The notes under the pieces are model-generated. The model ran no database searches. It was not told where the DNA came from and saw nothing but the letters and a program-made list of their open reading frames with translations. Source: CAYPYI01 sp964415085 (GTDB lineage Bacteria > Bacillota > Clostridia > Tissierellales > Tissierellaceae). Taken from it: a DNA stretch of 23,853 nt. The position numbers and the translations under genes were made by a program. Positions 1 to 9,219 of the stretch are shown piece after piece. The stretch is taken from assembly GCA_964415085.1 (NCBI GenBank), contig CAYPYI010000016.1, positions 1 through 23,853 on the forward strand, read 5' to 3'. How positions within the stretch are numbered: the stretch's first letter is position 1; every line of letters starts with the position of its first letter.

Positions 1-1
1 T

Positions 2-151
2 GGAGTTGCAAGAAGAAGCTGGGCTAGAAATGAGAATGCTATGAAAACATCTATAGAATACAATGAAATAATGAAAGGAAAAGATCATATAACAATTCCT
101 TATCTAGTAGATGAAAGTATAATAGAAAAAACTATTAATAGTATAAAATAA
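2..151 (+). CDS. hutU: C-terminal end of probable urocanate hydratase (partial)
   Basis: An open frame enters from the left edge and ends at a TAA at 149-151, giving the last 49 residues. The visible tail contains GVARRSWARNENAM and a DHITIPYLVDE segment. From memory this resembles the C-terminus of the long (about 670 aa) urocanate hydratases of anaerobic Firmicutes and fusobacteria. Urocanate hydratase (EC 4.2.1.49) converts urocanate to 4-imidazolone-5-propanoate, the substrate of the hutI product encoded at 1110. The position directly before ftcD and hutI supports this identity more strongly than the short sequence does. Most of the protein, including its NAD-binding region, lies outside the window. 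It could instead be another enzyme feeding this pathway. Confidence 0.65.
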   Translation, partial: GVARRSWARNENAMKTSIEYNEIMKGKDHITIPYLVDESIIEKTINSIK

Positions 152-201
152 ATTAATGAAAAAATAGATAAATTAAAATGAAATATAAAAGGGGTGTTTT
201 T

Positions 202-1104
202 ATGTCAGGTAAAAAAATTGTTGAATGCGTTCCAAATTTTAGTGAAGGTAAAGATTTAGATATTATTGAAAAAATAGTTTCACCATTTAAGAATAGAGAA
301 GATGTAGAGCTATTAAGTTGTGAACCAGATAAAGACTATAATAGAACAGTAGTAACAGTTATGGGAGAACCTGAAGCAGTAAAAGAAACAATTTTAAAAT
401 CAATAGAAATTGCGACAGAATTAATTGATTTAAACAAGCATACTGGGGAACACTCAAGAATGGGAGCAACAGATGTTGTTCCATTTATCCCAATTAGAAA
501 TATGACAGTTGAAGAAACTGTAGAACTATCTAAAGAAGTAGGTAAAGAAATTTATGAAAGATTAAATGTACCAGTATTTTTATATGAAGATTCAGCAAGT
601 AATGAAGAAAGAAGAAATTTAGCAAATATCAGACGTGGACAGTTTGAAGGAATGAAAGATAAAATTAAGGAAGAAAAATGGACTCCAGATTTTGGAAAAA
701 ATGAAATTCATCCTACAGCAGGTGTAGTTGCAGTTGGAGCAAGACTTCCACTTATTGCTTATAATATAGATTTAGATACAACAGATGTTGAAATTGCTAA
801 TAAAATTGCAAAAGCTATAAGACATTCTTCAGGAGGATTTAGATATATTAAAGCTGGAGGAGTAGAGATAAAAGAAAGAGGAATAACTCAAGTTACAATG
901 AATATAACTAACTATAAGAAAACACCTATTTACAGAGTATTTGAAACTGTAAAAATGGAAGCTAAAAGATATGGTGTAAATGTATTAGGAAGTGAAATAG
1001 TAGGCTTAGCACCAATGGATGCACTGATAGAGTCTACAGAGTATTATTTAGGATTATATGGGTTCGATATGACTAAAGTAATTGAATCAAGATTATTGGA
1101 GTAG
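202..1104 (+). CDS. ftcD: Glutamate formimidoyltransferase
   Basis: This is a 300-aa protein with the family N-terminal signature VECVPNFSEG at about residues 7-16. It also has HTGEHSRMGATD, with the histidines and arginine expected in the active site, and a later HPTAGVVAVGARLPLIAYN segment. The enzyme moves the formimino group of N-formimino-L-glutamate to tetrahydrofolate, giving glutamate and 5-formimino-THF. I chose ATG 202 because the GGGGTG ribosome binding site at 191-196 precedes it and the conserved sequence begins right after; an in-frame ATG at 178 has no such site. The length fits the stand-alone bacterial transferase, without the fused cyclodeaminase domain found in animal FTCD. 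That second activity is supplied by the separate gene at 4058. hutI starts 5 nt downstream. Confidence 0.95.
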   Translation: MSGKKIVECVPNFSEGKDLDIIEKIVSPFKNREDVELLSCEPDKDYNRTVVTVMGEPEAVKETILKSIEIATELIDLNKHTGEHSRMGATDVVPFIPIRNMTVEETVELSKEVGKEIYERLNVPVFLYEDSASNEERRNLANIRRGQFEGMKDKIKEEKWTPDFGKNEIHPTAGVVAVGARLPLIAYNIDLDTTDVEIANKIAKAIRHSSGGFRYIKAGGVEIKERGITQVTMNITNYKKTPIYRVFETVKMEAKRYGVNVLGSEIVGLAPMDALIESTEYYLGLYGFDMTKVIESRLLE

Positions 1105-1109
1105 ATAAA

Positions 1110-2360
1110 ATGAAGAATAATATAATTATAAAAAATGCAAATCAATTAGTCACATCATCAGGATTTGAGGCGAAAAAAGGAAGTCAGATGAATGACTTAG
1201 GAATAATAGAAGACGGATGTGTTGTAATTACTGATGGTATAATTGAAAAAGTAGGAAAGACCAAAGAAGTTTTAAGAGATTTTAATATGTTAGGATATGA
1301 CGTAATTGATGCTACAGGAAAAGCTGTATTACCAGGCTTTGTAGATTCTCATACACACTTTATTTTTGGTGGATATAGAGATGAGGAGTTTAATTTAAGG
1401 CTAAAAGGGGCAACTTATACTGAAATTTCAAAAGCTGGTGGAGGTATAGTAAGTACCGTAACTAATACAAGAAATGCAACAGAAGATGAGCTTGTAAAAT
1501 CTGGTCTTAAAAGACTTGACTCTATGCTTAACTTTGGAGTAACAACAGTTGAAGGAAAATCTGGTTATGGTCTTGATCGTGATACAGAAATAAAACAATT
1601 AGAAGTTATGGAAATACTTGATGATATACATCCTTTAGATATAGTTAGAACTTACATGGGAGCTCATGAAGTTCCAGTTGACTATAAAGGTAGAACAGAT
1701 GAATTCGTTGATTTTTTAGTAAATGAAGCTTTAGAAGAAATAAAAGAAAAAGATTTAGCAGAGTTTTGTGATATCTTCACAGAAGAGGGAGTATTTGATA
1801 TAGAGCAATCAAGGAAAGTACTTTCCAAAGCTAAAGAATTAGGATTTAAACTAAAAATGCATGCAGATGAGATAGTACCTATAGGTGGAGCAGAACTAGC
1901 AGCAGAGATGGGTTGTGTGTCTGCAGACCATTTATTAAAAGCAAGTGATCAGGGATTAGAAGATATGAAGAATAACAATGTAGTAGCGACTCTTCTTCCA
2001 ACGACTGCTTTTAGTTTAAAAGAAGATTTTGCAAGGGGAAGATATATTATAGATAATGGTGGAATTGTAGCTTTAGCTTCAGATTATAATCCAGGGAGCT
2101 CACATACAAACAGTATTCCTCTTATTATAGCTCTTGCTACGATTTATATGAATATGACTATAGAAGAAACAATAACAGCCCTTACTTTAAATGCAGCAGC
2201 TGCACTAGATAGGGAGAAAGAAATAGGTAGTTTAGATATTGGTAAAAAAGGTGATTTAATAATTTTAGATGCGCCAAGATATAACTTCCTATCTTATACA
2301 ATAGGTGTGAATTTAGTAAAAACAGTAGTTAAAGATGGTTATGTAGTTTTAGATAAATAA
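1110..2360 (+). CDS. hutI: Imidazolonepropionase
   Basis: This 416-aa amidohydrolase-superfamily enzyme opens the ring of 4-imidazolone-5-propanoate to give N-formimino-L-glutamate, the substrate of the preceding gene product. Metal-binding and catalytic signatures are visible: the HxH pair H81/H83 in VDSHTHFIFGG, H186 in MGAHEVP, H251 in KMHADEI, H274 in SADHLL, and D325 in ASDYNPGS. The C-terminal GSLDIGKKGDLIILD strand returns to the small beta-sandwich domain typical of the family. The length is normal. Its SD (TGGAG around 1098-1102) overlaps the end of ftcD and the gap is only 5 nt, so translation is probably coupled. The enzyme is cytoplasmic. Confidence 0.95.
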   Translation: MKNNIIIKNANQLVTSSGFEAKKGSQMNDLGIIEDGCVVITDGIIEKVGKTKEVLRDFNMLGYDVIDATGKAVLPGFVDSHTHFIFGGYRDEEFNLRLKGATYTEISKAGGGIVSTVTNTRNATEDELVKSGLKRLDSMLNFGVTTVEGKSGYGLDRDTEIKQLEVMEILDDIHPLDIVRTYMGAHEVPVDYKGRTDEFVDFLVNEALEEIKEKDLAEFCDIFTEEGVFDIEQSRKVLSKAKELGFKLKMHADEIVPIGGAELAAEMGCVSADHLLKASDQGLEDMKNNNVVATLLPTTAFSLKEDFARGRYIIDNGGIVALASDYNPGSSHTNSIPLIIALATIYMNMTIEETITALTLNAAAALDREKEIGSLDIGKKGDLIILDAPRYNFLSYTIGVNLVKTVVKDGYVVLDK

Positions 2361-2373
2361 GGGGGGTAAAAAT

Positions 2374-4044
2374 TTGAAAACAGACGTTCAGATAGCTCAA
2401 GAAGCAAAGATGGATAAAATTGTTGATGTGGCAAGAACTATTAATATAGATGAAGATGATTTAATCCAGTACGGTAAATATAAAGCTAAAATAAATTTAG
2501 ATGTATTAAAGAGAAATGAAGACAAAGAAGATGGTAAATTAGTATTAGTTACAGCAATAAATCCTACACCAGCAGGTGAAGGAAAGACAACTATGAACAT
2601 AGGACTTTCTATGGGGCTTAATAAAATAGGAAAAACTGCAATTAGTACTTTAAGAGAACCATCACTAGGACCAAGTTTTGGAATAAAAGGTGGAGCTGCA
2701 GGTGGAGGATATTCACAAGTAGTCCCTATGGAAGATATAAACCTACACTTTACAGGTGATTTCCATGCAATTACAACAGCGCATAATTTAATATCAGCTC
2801 TTTTAGATAATCATATACAACAAGGTAATAAACTTAATATAGATCCAAGAAGAATAGTTTGGAAAAGAGTTTTAGATATGAATGATAGAGCACTTAGAAA
2901 TATAATAGTTGGTCTTGGTGGAAGAACAAATGGTGTTCCAAGAGAAGATGGATTTGATATAACTGTTGCTTCAGAAATCATGGCTATATTTTGTTTAGCA
3001 GATGATTTAGAGGATTTAAAAGAAAGAGTAGGAAGAATTGTAATAGCATATACATATGATAATGAACCAGTATATGCTAAAGATATAAAGGCAGAAGGAG
3101 CAGTAGCACTTATTATGAAAGATGCTATGGCACCAAACTTAGTTCAAACACTAGAAAATACGCCAGCAATCCTTCATGGAGGACCATTTGCAAACATAGC
3201 TCATGGATGTAACTCAATAATAGCTACTAAAACATCACTAAAACTTGCAGAGTATACAGTAACTGAAGCAGGATTTGGAGCTGATTTAGGAGCTGAAAAA
3301 TTCTTTAATATAAAATCTAGATTTGGAAATTTAAAACCAGATGCTACAGTAATTGTTGCTACAATTAGAGCTTTAAAACATCATGGTGGCGCTAGTAAAG
3401 AAGAATTAAATGAGGAAAATTTAGATTACTTAAATGAAGGTTTTAAAAACTTAGAAAAACATATAGAAAATATATCTAAATTTAAAGTTCCTTCAGTAGT
3501 AGCTATAAATAGATTCCCAACTGATACGGATAAAGAAATAGAACTTTTACTAAAAAAATGTGAGGATTTAAATGTAAAAGCTGTATTATGTGATGTTTGG
3601 GCAAAAGGTGGGGAAGGTGCTGTAGAATTAGCAGAAGAAGTAGTAAGTATCTGTGAAAATGAAAAATCAGAATTTGAAGTATTATATGATGTTAATTCTT
3701 CTGTAGAAGAAAAAATAGAAACTATAGCAAGAGAAATTTATGGGGCTAGCGGTGTTAACTTTACTAAGAAAGCAAAAAAACAAATCGCAAACTTAGAAAA
3801 ATTAGGTTTAGATAAAATGCCGGTATGTATGGCTAAGACACAGTATTCATTCTCAGATGATCCTAAATTACTTGCAAGACCAGAAAATTTTGAGATTACT
3901 GTAAGTCAAATAAACCTATCAAATGGAGCGGGATTTTTAGTGGCCTTAACAGGAGATATAATGACAATGCCAGGATTACCAAAAGAACCTGCAGCTAATA
4001 ATATAGATATATTACCAACAGGAGAAATTATAGGATTATTCTAA
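2374..4044 (+). CDS. fhs: Formate-tetrahydrofolate ligase
   Basis: A 556-aa protein of the usual length for the family. The P-loop PTPAGEGKTT lies at residues 64-73, followed by LREPSLGPSFGIKGGAAGGG. The enzyme interconverts formate, ATP and THF with 10-formyl-THF. In this histidine operon it most likely runs toward formate and ATP, disposing of the formimino carbon and gaining one ATP per histidine; in acetogens the same enzyme runs the other way. Translation starts at TTG 2374, preceded by a GGGGGG run at 2361-2366 right after the hutI stop. No ATG start is better placed. The gap to the cyclodeaminase gene is 13 nt. Direction of flux is inferred from context only. Confidence 0.97.
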   Translation: MKTDVQIAQEAKMDKIVDVARTINIDEDDLIQYGKYKAKINLDVLKRNEDKEDGKLVLVTAINPTPAGEGKTTMNIGLSMGLNKIGKTAISTLREPSLGPSFGIKGGAAGGGYSQVVPMEDINLHFTGDFHAITTAHNLISALLDNHIQQGNKLNIDPRRIVWKRVLDMNDRALRNIIVGLGGRTNGVPREDGFDITVASEIMAIFCLADDLEDLKERVGRIVIAYTYDNEPVYAKDIKAEGAVALIMKDAMAPNLVQTLENTPAILHGGPFANIAHGCNSIIATKTSLKLAEYTVTEAGFGADLGAEKFFNIKSRFGNLKPDATVIVATIRALKHHGGASKEELNEENLDYLNEGFKNLEKHIENISKFKVPSVVAINRFPTDTDKEIELLLKKCEDLNVKAVLCDVWAKGGEGAVELAEEVVSICENEKSEFEVLYDVNSSVEEKIETIAREIYGASGVNFTKKAKKQIANLEKLGLDKMPVCMAKTQYSFSDDPKLLARPENFEITVSQINLSNGAGFLVALTGDIMTMPGLPKEPAANNIDILPTGEIIGLF

Positions 4045-4057
4045 TAGGAGGTAAAGT

Positions 4058-4693
4058 ATGATAGTAGATAAAAATATTAGTGAATTATTAGAAGTTACAT
4101 CCAGTAGCAGTCCTACACCGGGTGGAGGAAGTATATCGGCTTTAGCAGGAAGTCTTGGTGCATCACTTAGTATGATGGTAACAAATTTATCTATAGGTAA
4201 GAAGTTTTATGAAGAATTTGATGAAGATATTAAAAATAAATTTAATAATCATTTAACTGAATTAGAAAAATTAAGAGATGAGCTAGAAAAAATAATAGAT
4301 GAAGATTCTACAGCTTTTGATGGTGTTATGAAAGCTTTTAAAATGCCAAAAGAAACAGATGAAGAAAAATCTTTAAGAAGTGAGAAAATTCAAGAAGGCT
4401 ATATTGAAGCTATAGAAGTACCAAGCAAATGTGCTAACTTATGTATTGAAGTATTAAGATTACAAGAGTTTTTAGCTGAATTTGGTAATATAAATGCTAT
4501 AACTGATGTTGGTGTAGGTGCTCTTCTTGCATATTCAGGATTAGAGGGTGCTATTTTAAATGTTAGAATAAATCTTAATAGTATAAAAAATCAAGAGCTA
4601 AAATCTGAAATAGAAGAAGATGTAAACAGATTATTAAAAGAAGGTAAAAGTTTAAAAGAAACTATAATAAATGTTGTCTACAGAAGATTGTAA
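4058..4693 (+). CDS. fchA: Formiminotetrahydrofolate cyclodeaminase / methenyl-THF cyclohydrolase family
   Basis: A 211-aa helical protein of the FTCD_C/FchA family, marked by the N-terminal SSSSPTPGGGSISALAGSLGA segment. The family contains formimino-THF cyclodeaminases, which release ammonia and form 5,10-methenyl-THF, and clostridial methenyl-THF cyclohydrolases. Placement with ftcD, hutI and fhs argues for the cyclodeaminase role. The cyclohydrolase step to 10-formyl-THF would then need this protein as a second activity or a FolD encoded elsewhere. The RBS TAGGAGG at 4046-4052 precedes ATG 4058. It is the last gene before the terminator at 4771. Symbol fchA is given for the family; the exact activity cannot be decided from sequence. 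Confidence 0.88.
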   Translation: MIVDKNISELLEVTSSSSPTPGGGSISALAGSLGASLSMMVTNLSIGKKFYEEFDEDIKNKFNNHLTELEKLRDELEKIIDEDSTAFDGVMKAFKMPKETDEEKSLRSEKIQEGYIEAIEVPSKCANLCIEVLRLQEFLAEFGNINAITDVGVGALLAYSGLEGAILNVRINLNSIKNQELKSEIEEDVNRLLKEGKSLKETIINVVYRRL

Positions 4694-4770
4694 GAGGGAA
4701 GATGAAAATTAAAGGATAACAAATATATACAAGAAAAAATAAATTAAATATTGTATAATAGGGTATAAAG

Positions 4771-4803
4771 AAAAGAGAAACTTAGTGTGAGTTTCTCTTT
4801 TTG
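4771..4803 (+). terminator. Intrinsic terminator of the histidine-degradation operon
   Basis: An 11-bp perfect stem pairs AAAGAGAAACT (4772-4782) with AGTTTCTCTTT (4790-4800) around a 7-nt loop and ends in a short T-rich stretch. It lies about 80 nt after the last gene of the operon and just before the next promoter. Confidence 0.8.
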
Positions 4804-4817
4804 TTTACATAATCTTG

Positions 4818-4846
4818 ATTGCATTAGATTTATAAAGTGATATAAT
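4818..4846 (+). promoter_or_regulatory. Sigma-A-type promoter of the large activase gene
   Basis: A perfect extended -10, TGATATAAT (TATAAT at 4841-4846), follows a -35-like TTGCAT at 4819-4824 with a 16-nt spacer. It lies after the terminator at 4771 and about 40 nt before the start at 4889, so the large gene is probably transcribed on its own. Confidence 0.65.
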
Positions 4847-4888
4847 TGTCTTTACAAATATGCATAAAGCAAATTAAGGAGTGAAAAT

Positions 4889-7800
4889 ATGTCAATGTAC
4901 CATGTTGGCTTAGATATAGGCTCAACTACTGTAAAACTTGTAATTATTGATGATGATAATAATTTAGTTTATGGTAATTATAAACGCCATTTTTCAGATG
5001 TTAGAAATACAGCAAAAGAAATGATTTTAGAGGTTAGAGATAAGTTAGAAGATAAAGAAATAACAATGATGATAACAGGATCAGGTGGATTAAGCTTGAC
5101 ATCCTGGCTTGGAGTGGAATTTATTCAAGAGGTAGTAGCATCAACAAAAAGCATTCAAACCTTATTACCAGAAACAGATGTAGCAATAGAACTTGGTGGG
5201 GAAGATGCAAAAATTACTTATTTTAAAGGTTCCTTGGAACAACGTATGAATAGTATATGTGCAGGTGGAACAGGCGCATTTATAGATCAGATGGCATCGC
5301 TTTTGGAAACAGATGCAACAGGATTAAATGAGTTAGCTATGAATCATGACAATATATACTCAATAGCATCAAGATGTGGAGTATTTGCAAAAACAGATAT
5401 TCAGGCACTAATTAACCAAGGAGCTAAAAAAGAAGATATAGCAGCATCTGTACTTCAATCAGTTGTAAATCAGACTATATCAAATTTAGCATGTGGAAGA
5501 CCTATAAGAGGTAATGTTGCATTTTTAGGTGGACCATTATATTTTTTAGAAGAATTAAGAAATAGATTTATATATACATTAGAATTATCAGATGACGAAA
5601 TAATCTTTCCAGAAAACTCTCAATTATATGTTGCTTTAGGTGCGGCAATATCCTCAAAAGAATCCAAAACTATTAAATTTAATGAAGTTCTAGAAAATTT
5701 AAATAATGAAGTTACAGAAACTGGTTTAGAAATAGGCAGAATTGAACCTTTATTTAAGTCTATGGAGGAATACGAGGAATTTAAATTAAGACATGATAGG
5801 GATAAGATAGAAGAACTTAATCCTAAAGAATATGAAGGAGGAGCTTACCTAGGCATTGATGCAGGCTCAACAACAACAAAAGCTGTTTTACTAAGTGAAG
5901 ATGAAAAATTATTATATTCTTTTTATGGTAATAATAAAGGTAAACCATTAGATCAAGCAGTTCTTATACTGAAAGAAATATATACAGATTTACCACATAT
6001 AGAAATTAAGTCTTCTTGTGTAACGGGTTATGGAGAAGACTTTATTAAAGCAGCACTTAAGATGGACTTTGGTGAAGTAGAAACTATTGCCCACTATAAA
6101 GGAGCAAGCTTATTTAAAGAAGATGTAGATTTTATATTAGATATTGGTGGACAAGATATGAAGAGTATGAAGATAGAAGATGGGGTAATCCATGATATAC
6201 TCTTGAATGAAGCATGTTCATCAGGCTGTGGATCTTTTATTGAGACCTTTGCAAAGTCTGTAAATATGGATGTTGGAGAATTCTTAGATGCTGGTTTATT
6301 TGCAAAAAATCCAGTAGATTTAGGATCCAGATGTACCGTATTTATGAACTCTATGGTAAAACAAGCTCAAAAAGAAGGCGCTAGTATAGGTGATATATCA
6401 GCAGGACTTGCAAATTCAGTTATAAAGAATGCAGTTCAGAAGGTAATAAAAATAAGAGATCCAAAACTACTAGGTGAAAATATTGTAGTTCAAGGTGGTA
6501 CTTTTTACGGAGATGCAATACTTAGAAGTTTTGAGAAAATCTCAGGAAGAGAAGTAATTAGACCTAATAAAGCAGGACTAATGGGTGCTATAGGTGCCGC
6601 ATTAATAGCCAAAGAAAGACAAAATGGTGAATCTAGCATTTTAAATTTAGAAGATTTAAATAACTTTAAATATACATCTAAAAATGCAAGATGTAAAAGT
6701 TGTGAAAATAATTGTATGCTAACAATAAATAAATTTACAGATGGTAGTTTGTATATAACAGGAAATAGATGTGAAAAAGGTGCAGGTATAGTAGTATCCC
6801 AAAAAGATAAATTACCAAATATGTTTGAATATAAATATAAAAGAACTTTCAACTATAAGTCGCTAGAGAAAGAAGAAGCAATAAGAGGAACAGTTGGAAT
6901 TCCAAGAGTTCTAAATATATATGAAAATTATCCATTTTGGCATAGATTTTTTACAAGTTTAGGATATAGAGTAGAATTATCTACTGAGTCATCAAGAGAG
7001 ATTTATGAAAGTGGTTTAGAATCCATACCAAGTGAGACAGCTTGCTATCCAGCAAAAATAACACATGGACATATTATGGATTTAATTGAAAAGGATATTG
7101 ATTTTATATTTTATCCATCAGTATTTTATGAAGAAAGGGAAGACGAAAAGTCAGATGATCATTTAAACTGTCCAGTTGTAGTTGGATATCCTGAACTTAT
7201 AAAGCATAATGTTAATGACATTTCTGAGGGTAAAGTAGAATTTTTAAATCCATTTATAAGCTTTGATGATAAAAAAACATTACAAAATAATTTATATGAA
7301 GAGCTAAAAGATAAAGGAATATCAAAAAGAGAAATAAAAAGAGCTGTTGAAGAAGGTTATAAGGAAATATATCAGTATAAACAAGATATAAGAAACAAAG
7401 GTGTTCAAGCTATTAAGGAATTGAGAAGGAATAATAAAAAAGCAATAGTCTTATGTGGTAGACCTTATCATATAGATCCTGCTATTAATCATGGAATACC
7501 AGAACTTATTATATCACTTGGAATGGGTGTTTTAAGTGAAGATAGTATAGATCATTTAGGGGAGTTAGATGATGACTTAAGGGTACTTGATCAATGGACT
7601 TATCATTCAAGACTTTATAGAGCTGCAGAATATGTATCAAGAAGTGAGGACTTAGAACTTATTCAACTTACATCATTTGGTTGTGGACTTGATGCTGTAA
7701 CTACAGATCAAGTAGAGGAAATTTTGGAAAGTAGAAATAAAATATATACTCAACTTAAAATTGATGAAGTAAGTAACTTAGGTGCAGCTAAAATCAGAGT

Positions 7801-9106
7801 AAGATCTTTAAATGCAGCACTTAGTGAACGAGAAAATAAAGACATTAAGCCTGAAACAGAAAAAATAAAGCTATATGAAGATAGAGTTGTATTTACTGAA
7901 GAAAATAGGAAAAATCATACTATATTAATGCCACAAATGGCTCCAATTCAATTTAAGTTAATTGAAAGAGTATTGGAAACCTGTGGATATGACTTAGTAG
8001 TTTTAGGAGGAGACACTAAAGATAGTGTGGATGAAGGATTAAAATATGTAAACAATGATGCTTGTTACCCTTCTATAATAGTTATAGGTCAGTTTATAGC
8101 GGCATTAAAATCAGGAAAGTATGATCTTGATAATACATCCTTGCTAATATCTCAAACAGGTGGGGTTTGTAGAGCATCAAATTATACAGGATTTTTAAGA
8201 AAAGCACTTAAGGAATCAGGATTTGAGGATATTCCAGTAATTAGTGTTAGTGTTCAGGGTATAGAAAAAAATCCTGGATTTACTTTCTCATACGACATGT
8301 TAAAAAGGTTAGTTATGGCTCTTTTACTAGGAGATCTACTTACAAGAGTAACATTAGCTACTAGACCTTATGAAAAAGTAAAAGGTTCAACTAATAAATT
8401 GTTAGATGAGTGGATATTAAAATTAATGGATCCATTAGAAAATATTAGCAAAAAAGAGTTTAAGACTTATGTATTTGAAATAGTAGAGGATTTTGATAAT
8501 TTAGAAATATTAGATATTAAAAAGCCAAAGGTAGGTATAGTTGGAGAAATTCTAGTAAAATATCATCCTGGAGCTAATAATGAGTTGATAGATATATTAG
8601 AAGAAGAAGGTGCAGAAGCAGTAATTAGTGATGTTACAGATTTTATGATGTACTGTTTTTATAACCCTACTTTTAAAAATCAAAAACTTGGCAAACCATA
8701 TTCTGGAAAACTTGTGGGTGATTTAGGAATATACTATATAGAGACTTATAGAAAATATGTAAAAGAAGCTCTTGAAAAAAGTAAAAGATTTACACCACCA
8801 TTATCTATTAAAGAATTAGCAGATTTAGCAGAACAAATGATATCACTTGGAAATCAATCTGGCGAAGGTTGGCTACTAACAGCAGAGATGATTGAGTTAA
8901 TCGAAATGGGAGCTGAGAATGTAATATGTGTTCAACCATTTGGATGCTTACCAAATCATATCACTGGTAAAGGCATGATTAAGGGCGTTAGAGACCTACA
9001 TCCTAATGCAAATATTATTCCGATAGACTATGACCCAGGTGCAAGTAGTGTAAATCAACTAAACAGAATAAAATTAATGTTATCAACAGCAAATGACAAT
9101 CTGTAA
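4889..9106 (+). CDS. Giant acyl-CoA dehydratase activase-related protein (two BadF/HgdC ATPase domains plus DUF2229 and HgdB-like regions)
   Basis: This 1405-aa protein carries two tandem ASKHA ATPase domains of the BadF/BcrA/HgdC type. The first (about 4-255) has DIGSTTVKL, GGEDAK, C124 in ICAGGTGAF and C163 in SRCGVF. The second (about 320-575) has GIDAGSTTTK, DIGGQD, C443/C447 in EACSSGCGSF and C482 in SRCTVF. The paired cysteines match those that bridge a [4Fe-4S] cluster in HgdC. Next comes a cysteine cluster, CKSCENNC plus C628 (602-628), then a DUF2229-like region and an HgdB/2-hydroxyacyl-CoA dehydratase-like C-terminal region (DACYPS at 1057-1062, GCLPNH at 1352-1357). Known HgdC proteins inject ATP-driven electrons into 2-hydroxyacyl-CoA dehydratases. 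The substrate of these giant versions is unknown to me and no separate dehydratase subunits lie nearby. ATG 4889 follows AAGGAG. Confidence 0.9.
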   Translation: MSMYHVGLDIGSTTVKLVIIDDDNNLVYGNYKRHFSDVRNTAKEMILEVRDKLEDKEITMMITGSGGLSLTSWLGVEFIQEVVASTKSIQTLLPETDVAIELGGEDAKITYFKGSLEQRMNSICAGGTGAFIDQMASLLETDATGLNELAMNHDNIYSIASRCGVFAKTDIQALINQGAKKEDIAASVLQSVVNQTISNLACGRPIRGNVAFLGGPLYFLEELRNRFIYTLELSDDEIIFPENSQLYVALGAAISSKESKTIKFNEVLENLNNEVTETGLEIGRIEPLFKSMEEYEEFKLRHDRDKIEELNPKEYEGGAYLGIDAGSTTTKAVLLSEDEKLLYSFYGNNKGKPLDQAVLILKEIYTDLPHIEIKSSCVTGYGEDFIKAALKMDFGEVETIAHYKGASLFKEDVDFILDIGGQDMKSMKIEDGVIHDILLNEACSSGCGSFIETFAKSVNMDVGEFLDAGLFAKNPVDLGSRCTVFMNSMVKQAQKEGASIGDISAGLANSVIKNAVQKVIKIRDPKLLGENIVVQGGTFYGDAILRSFEKISGREVIRPNKAGLMGAIGAALIAKERQNGESSILNLEDLNNFKYTSKNARCKSCENNCMLTINKFTDGSLYITGNRCEKGAGIVVSQKDKLPNMFEYKYKRTFNYKSLEKEEAIRGTVGIPRVLNIYENYPFWHRFFTSLGYRVELSTESSREIYESGLESIPSETACYPAKITHGHIMDLIEKDIDFIFYPSVFYEEREDEKSDDHLNCPVVVGYPELIKHNVNDISEGKVEFLNPFISFDDKKTLQNNLYEELKDKGISKREIKRAVEEGYKEIYQYKQDIRNKGVQAIKELRRNNKKAIVLCGRPYHIDPAINHGIPELIISLGMGVLSEDSIDHLGELDDDLRVLDQWTYHSRLYRAAEYVSRSEDLELIQLTSFGCGLDAVTTDQVEEILESRNKIYTQLKIDEVSNLGAAKIRVRSLNAALSERENKDIKPETEKIKLYEDRVVFTEENRKNHTILMPQMAPIQFKLIERVLETCGYDLVVLGGDTKDSVDEGLKYVNNDACYPSIIVIGQFIAALKSGKYDLDNTSLLISQTGGVCRASNYTGFLRKALKESGFEDIPVISVSVQGIEKNPGFTFSYDMLKRLVMALLLGDLLTRVTLATRPYEKVKGSTNKLLDEWILKLMDPLENISKKEFKTYVFEIVEDFDNLEILDIKKPKVGIVGEILVKYHPGANNELIDILEEEGAEAVISDVTDFMMYCFYNPTFKNQKLGKPYSGKLVGDLGIYYIETYRKYVKEALEKSKRFTPPLSIKELADLAEQMISLGNQSGEGWLLTAEMIELIEMGAENVICVQPFGCLPNHITGKGMIKGVRDLHPNANIIPIDYDPGASSVNQLNRIKLMLSTANDNL

Positions 9107-9139
9107 AACATTGAAAAATCAATATAAAGAAGATATAAG

Positions 9140-9175
9140 CATAAGGTAATTAATATTGTATTTAATTACCTTATG
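9140..9175. repeat. 13-bp perfect inverted repeat between the activase and LCP genes
   Basis: CATAAGGTAATTA (9140-9152) is repeated inverted as TAATTACCTTATG (9163-9175) around a 10-nt loop. It is placed like a terminator for the 1405-aa protein gene but no T-run follows on either strand. A TATAAT at 9182-9187 begins 7 nt after it, so it could also be an operator or overlap the LCP promoter. Confidence 0.6.
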
Positions 9176-9219
9176 TAGTATTATAATAATAGTACTTTAA
9201 TAGAATATGAGGTGTAGAA

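Noticed and set aside
4702..4719. Five-codon ATG frame with a purine-rich site before it, after the cyclodeaminase gene
   Set aside because: It is too short to support as a leader peptide and lies before a plain terminator, with no attenuation structure for a following gene.
6505..6852. Minus-strand open frame of 115 codons inside the activase gene
   Set aside because: It is fully antisense to a well-supported conserved domain, has no ribosome site and shows no recognisable protein family.
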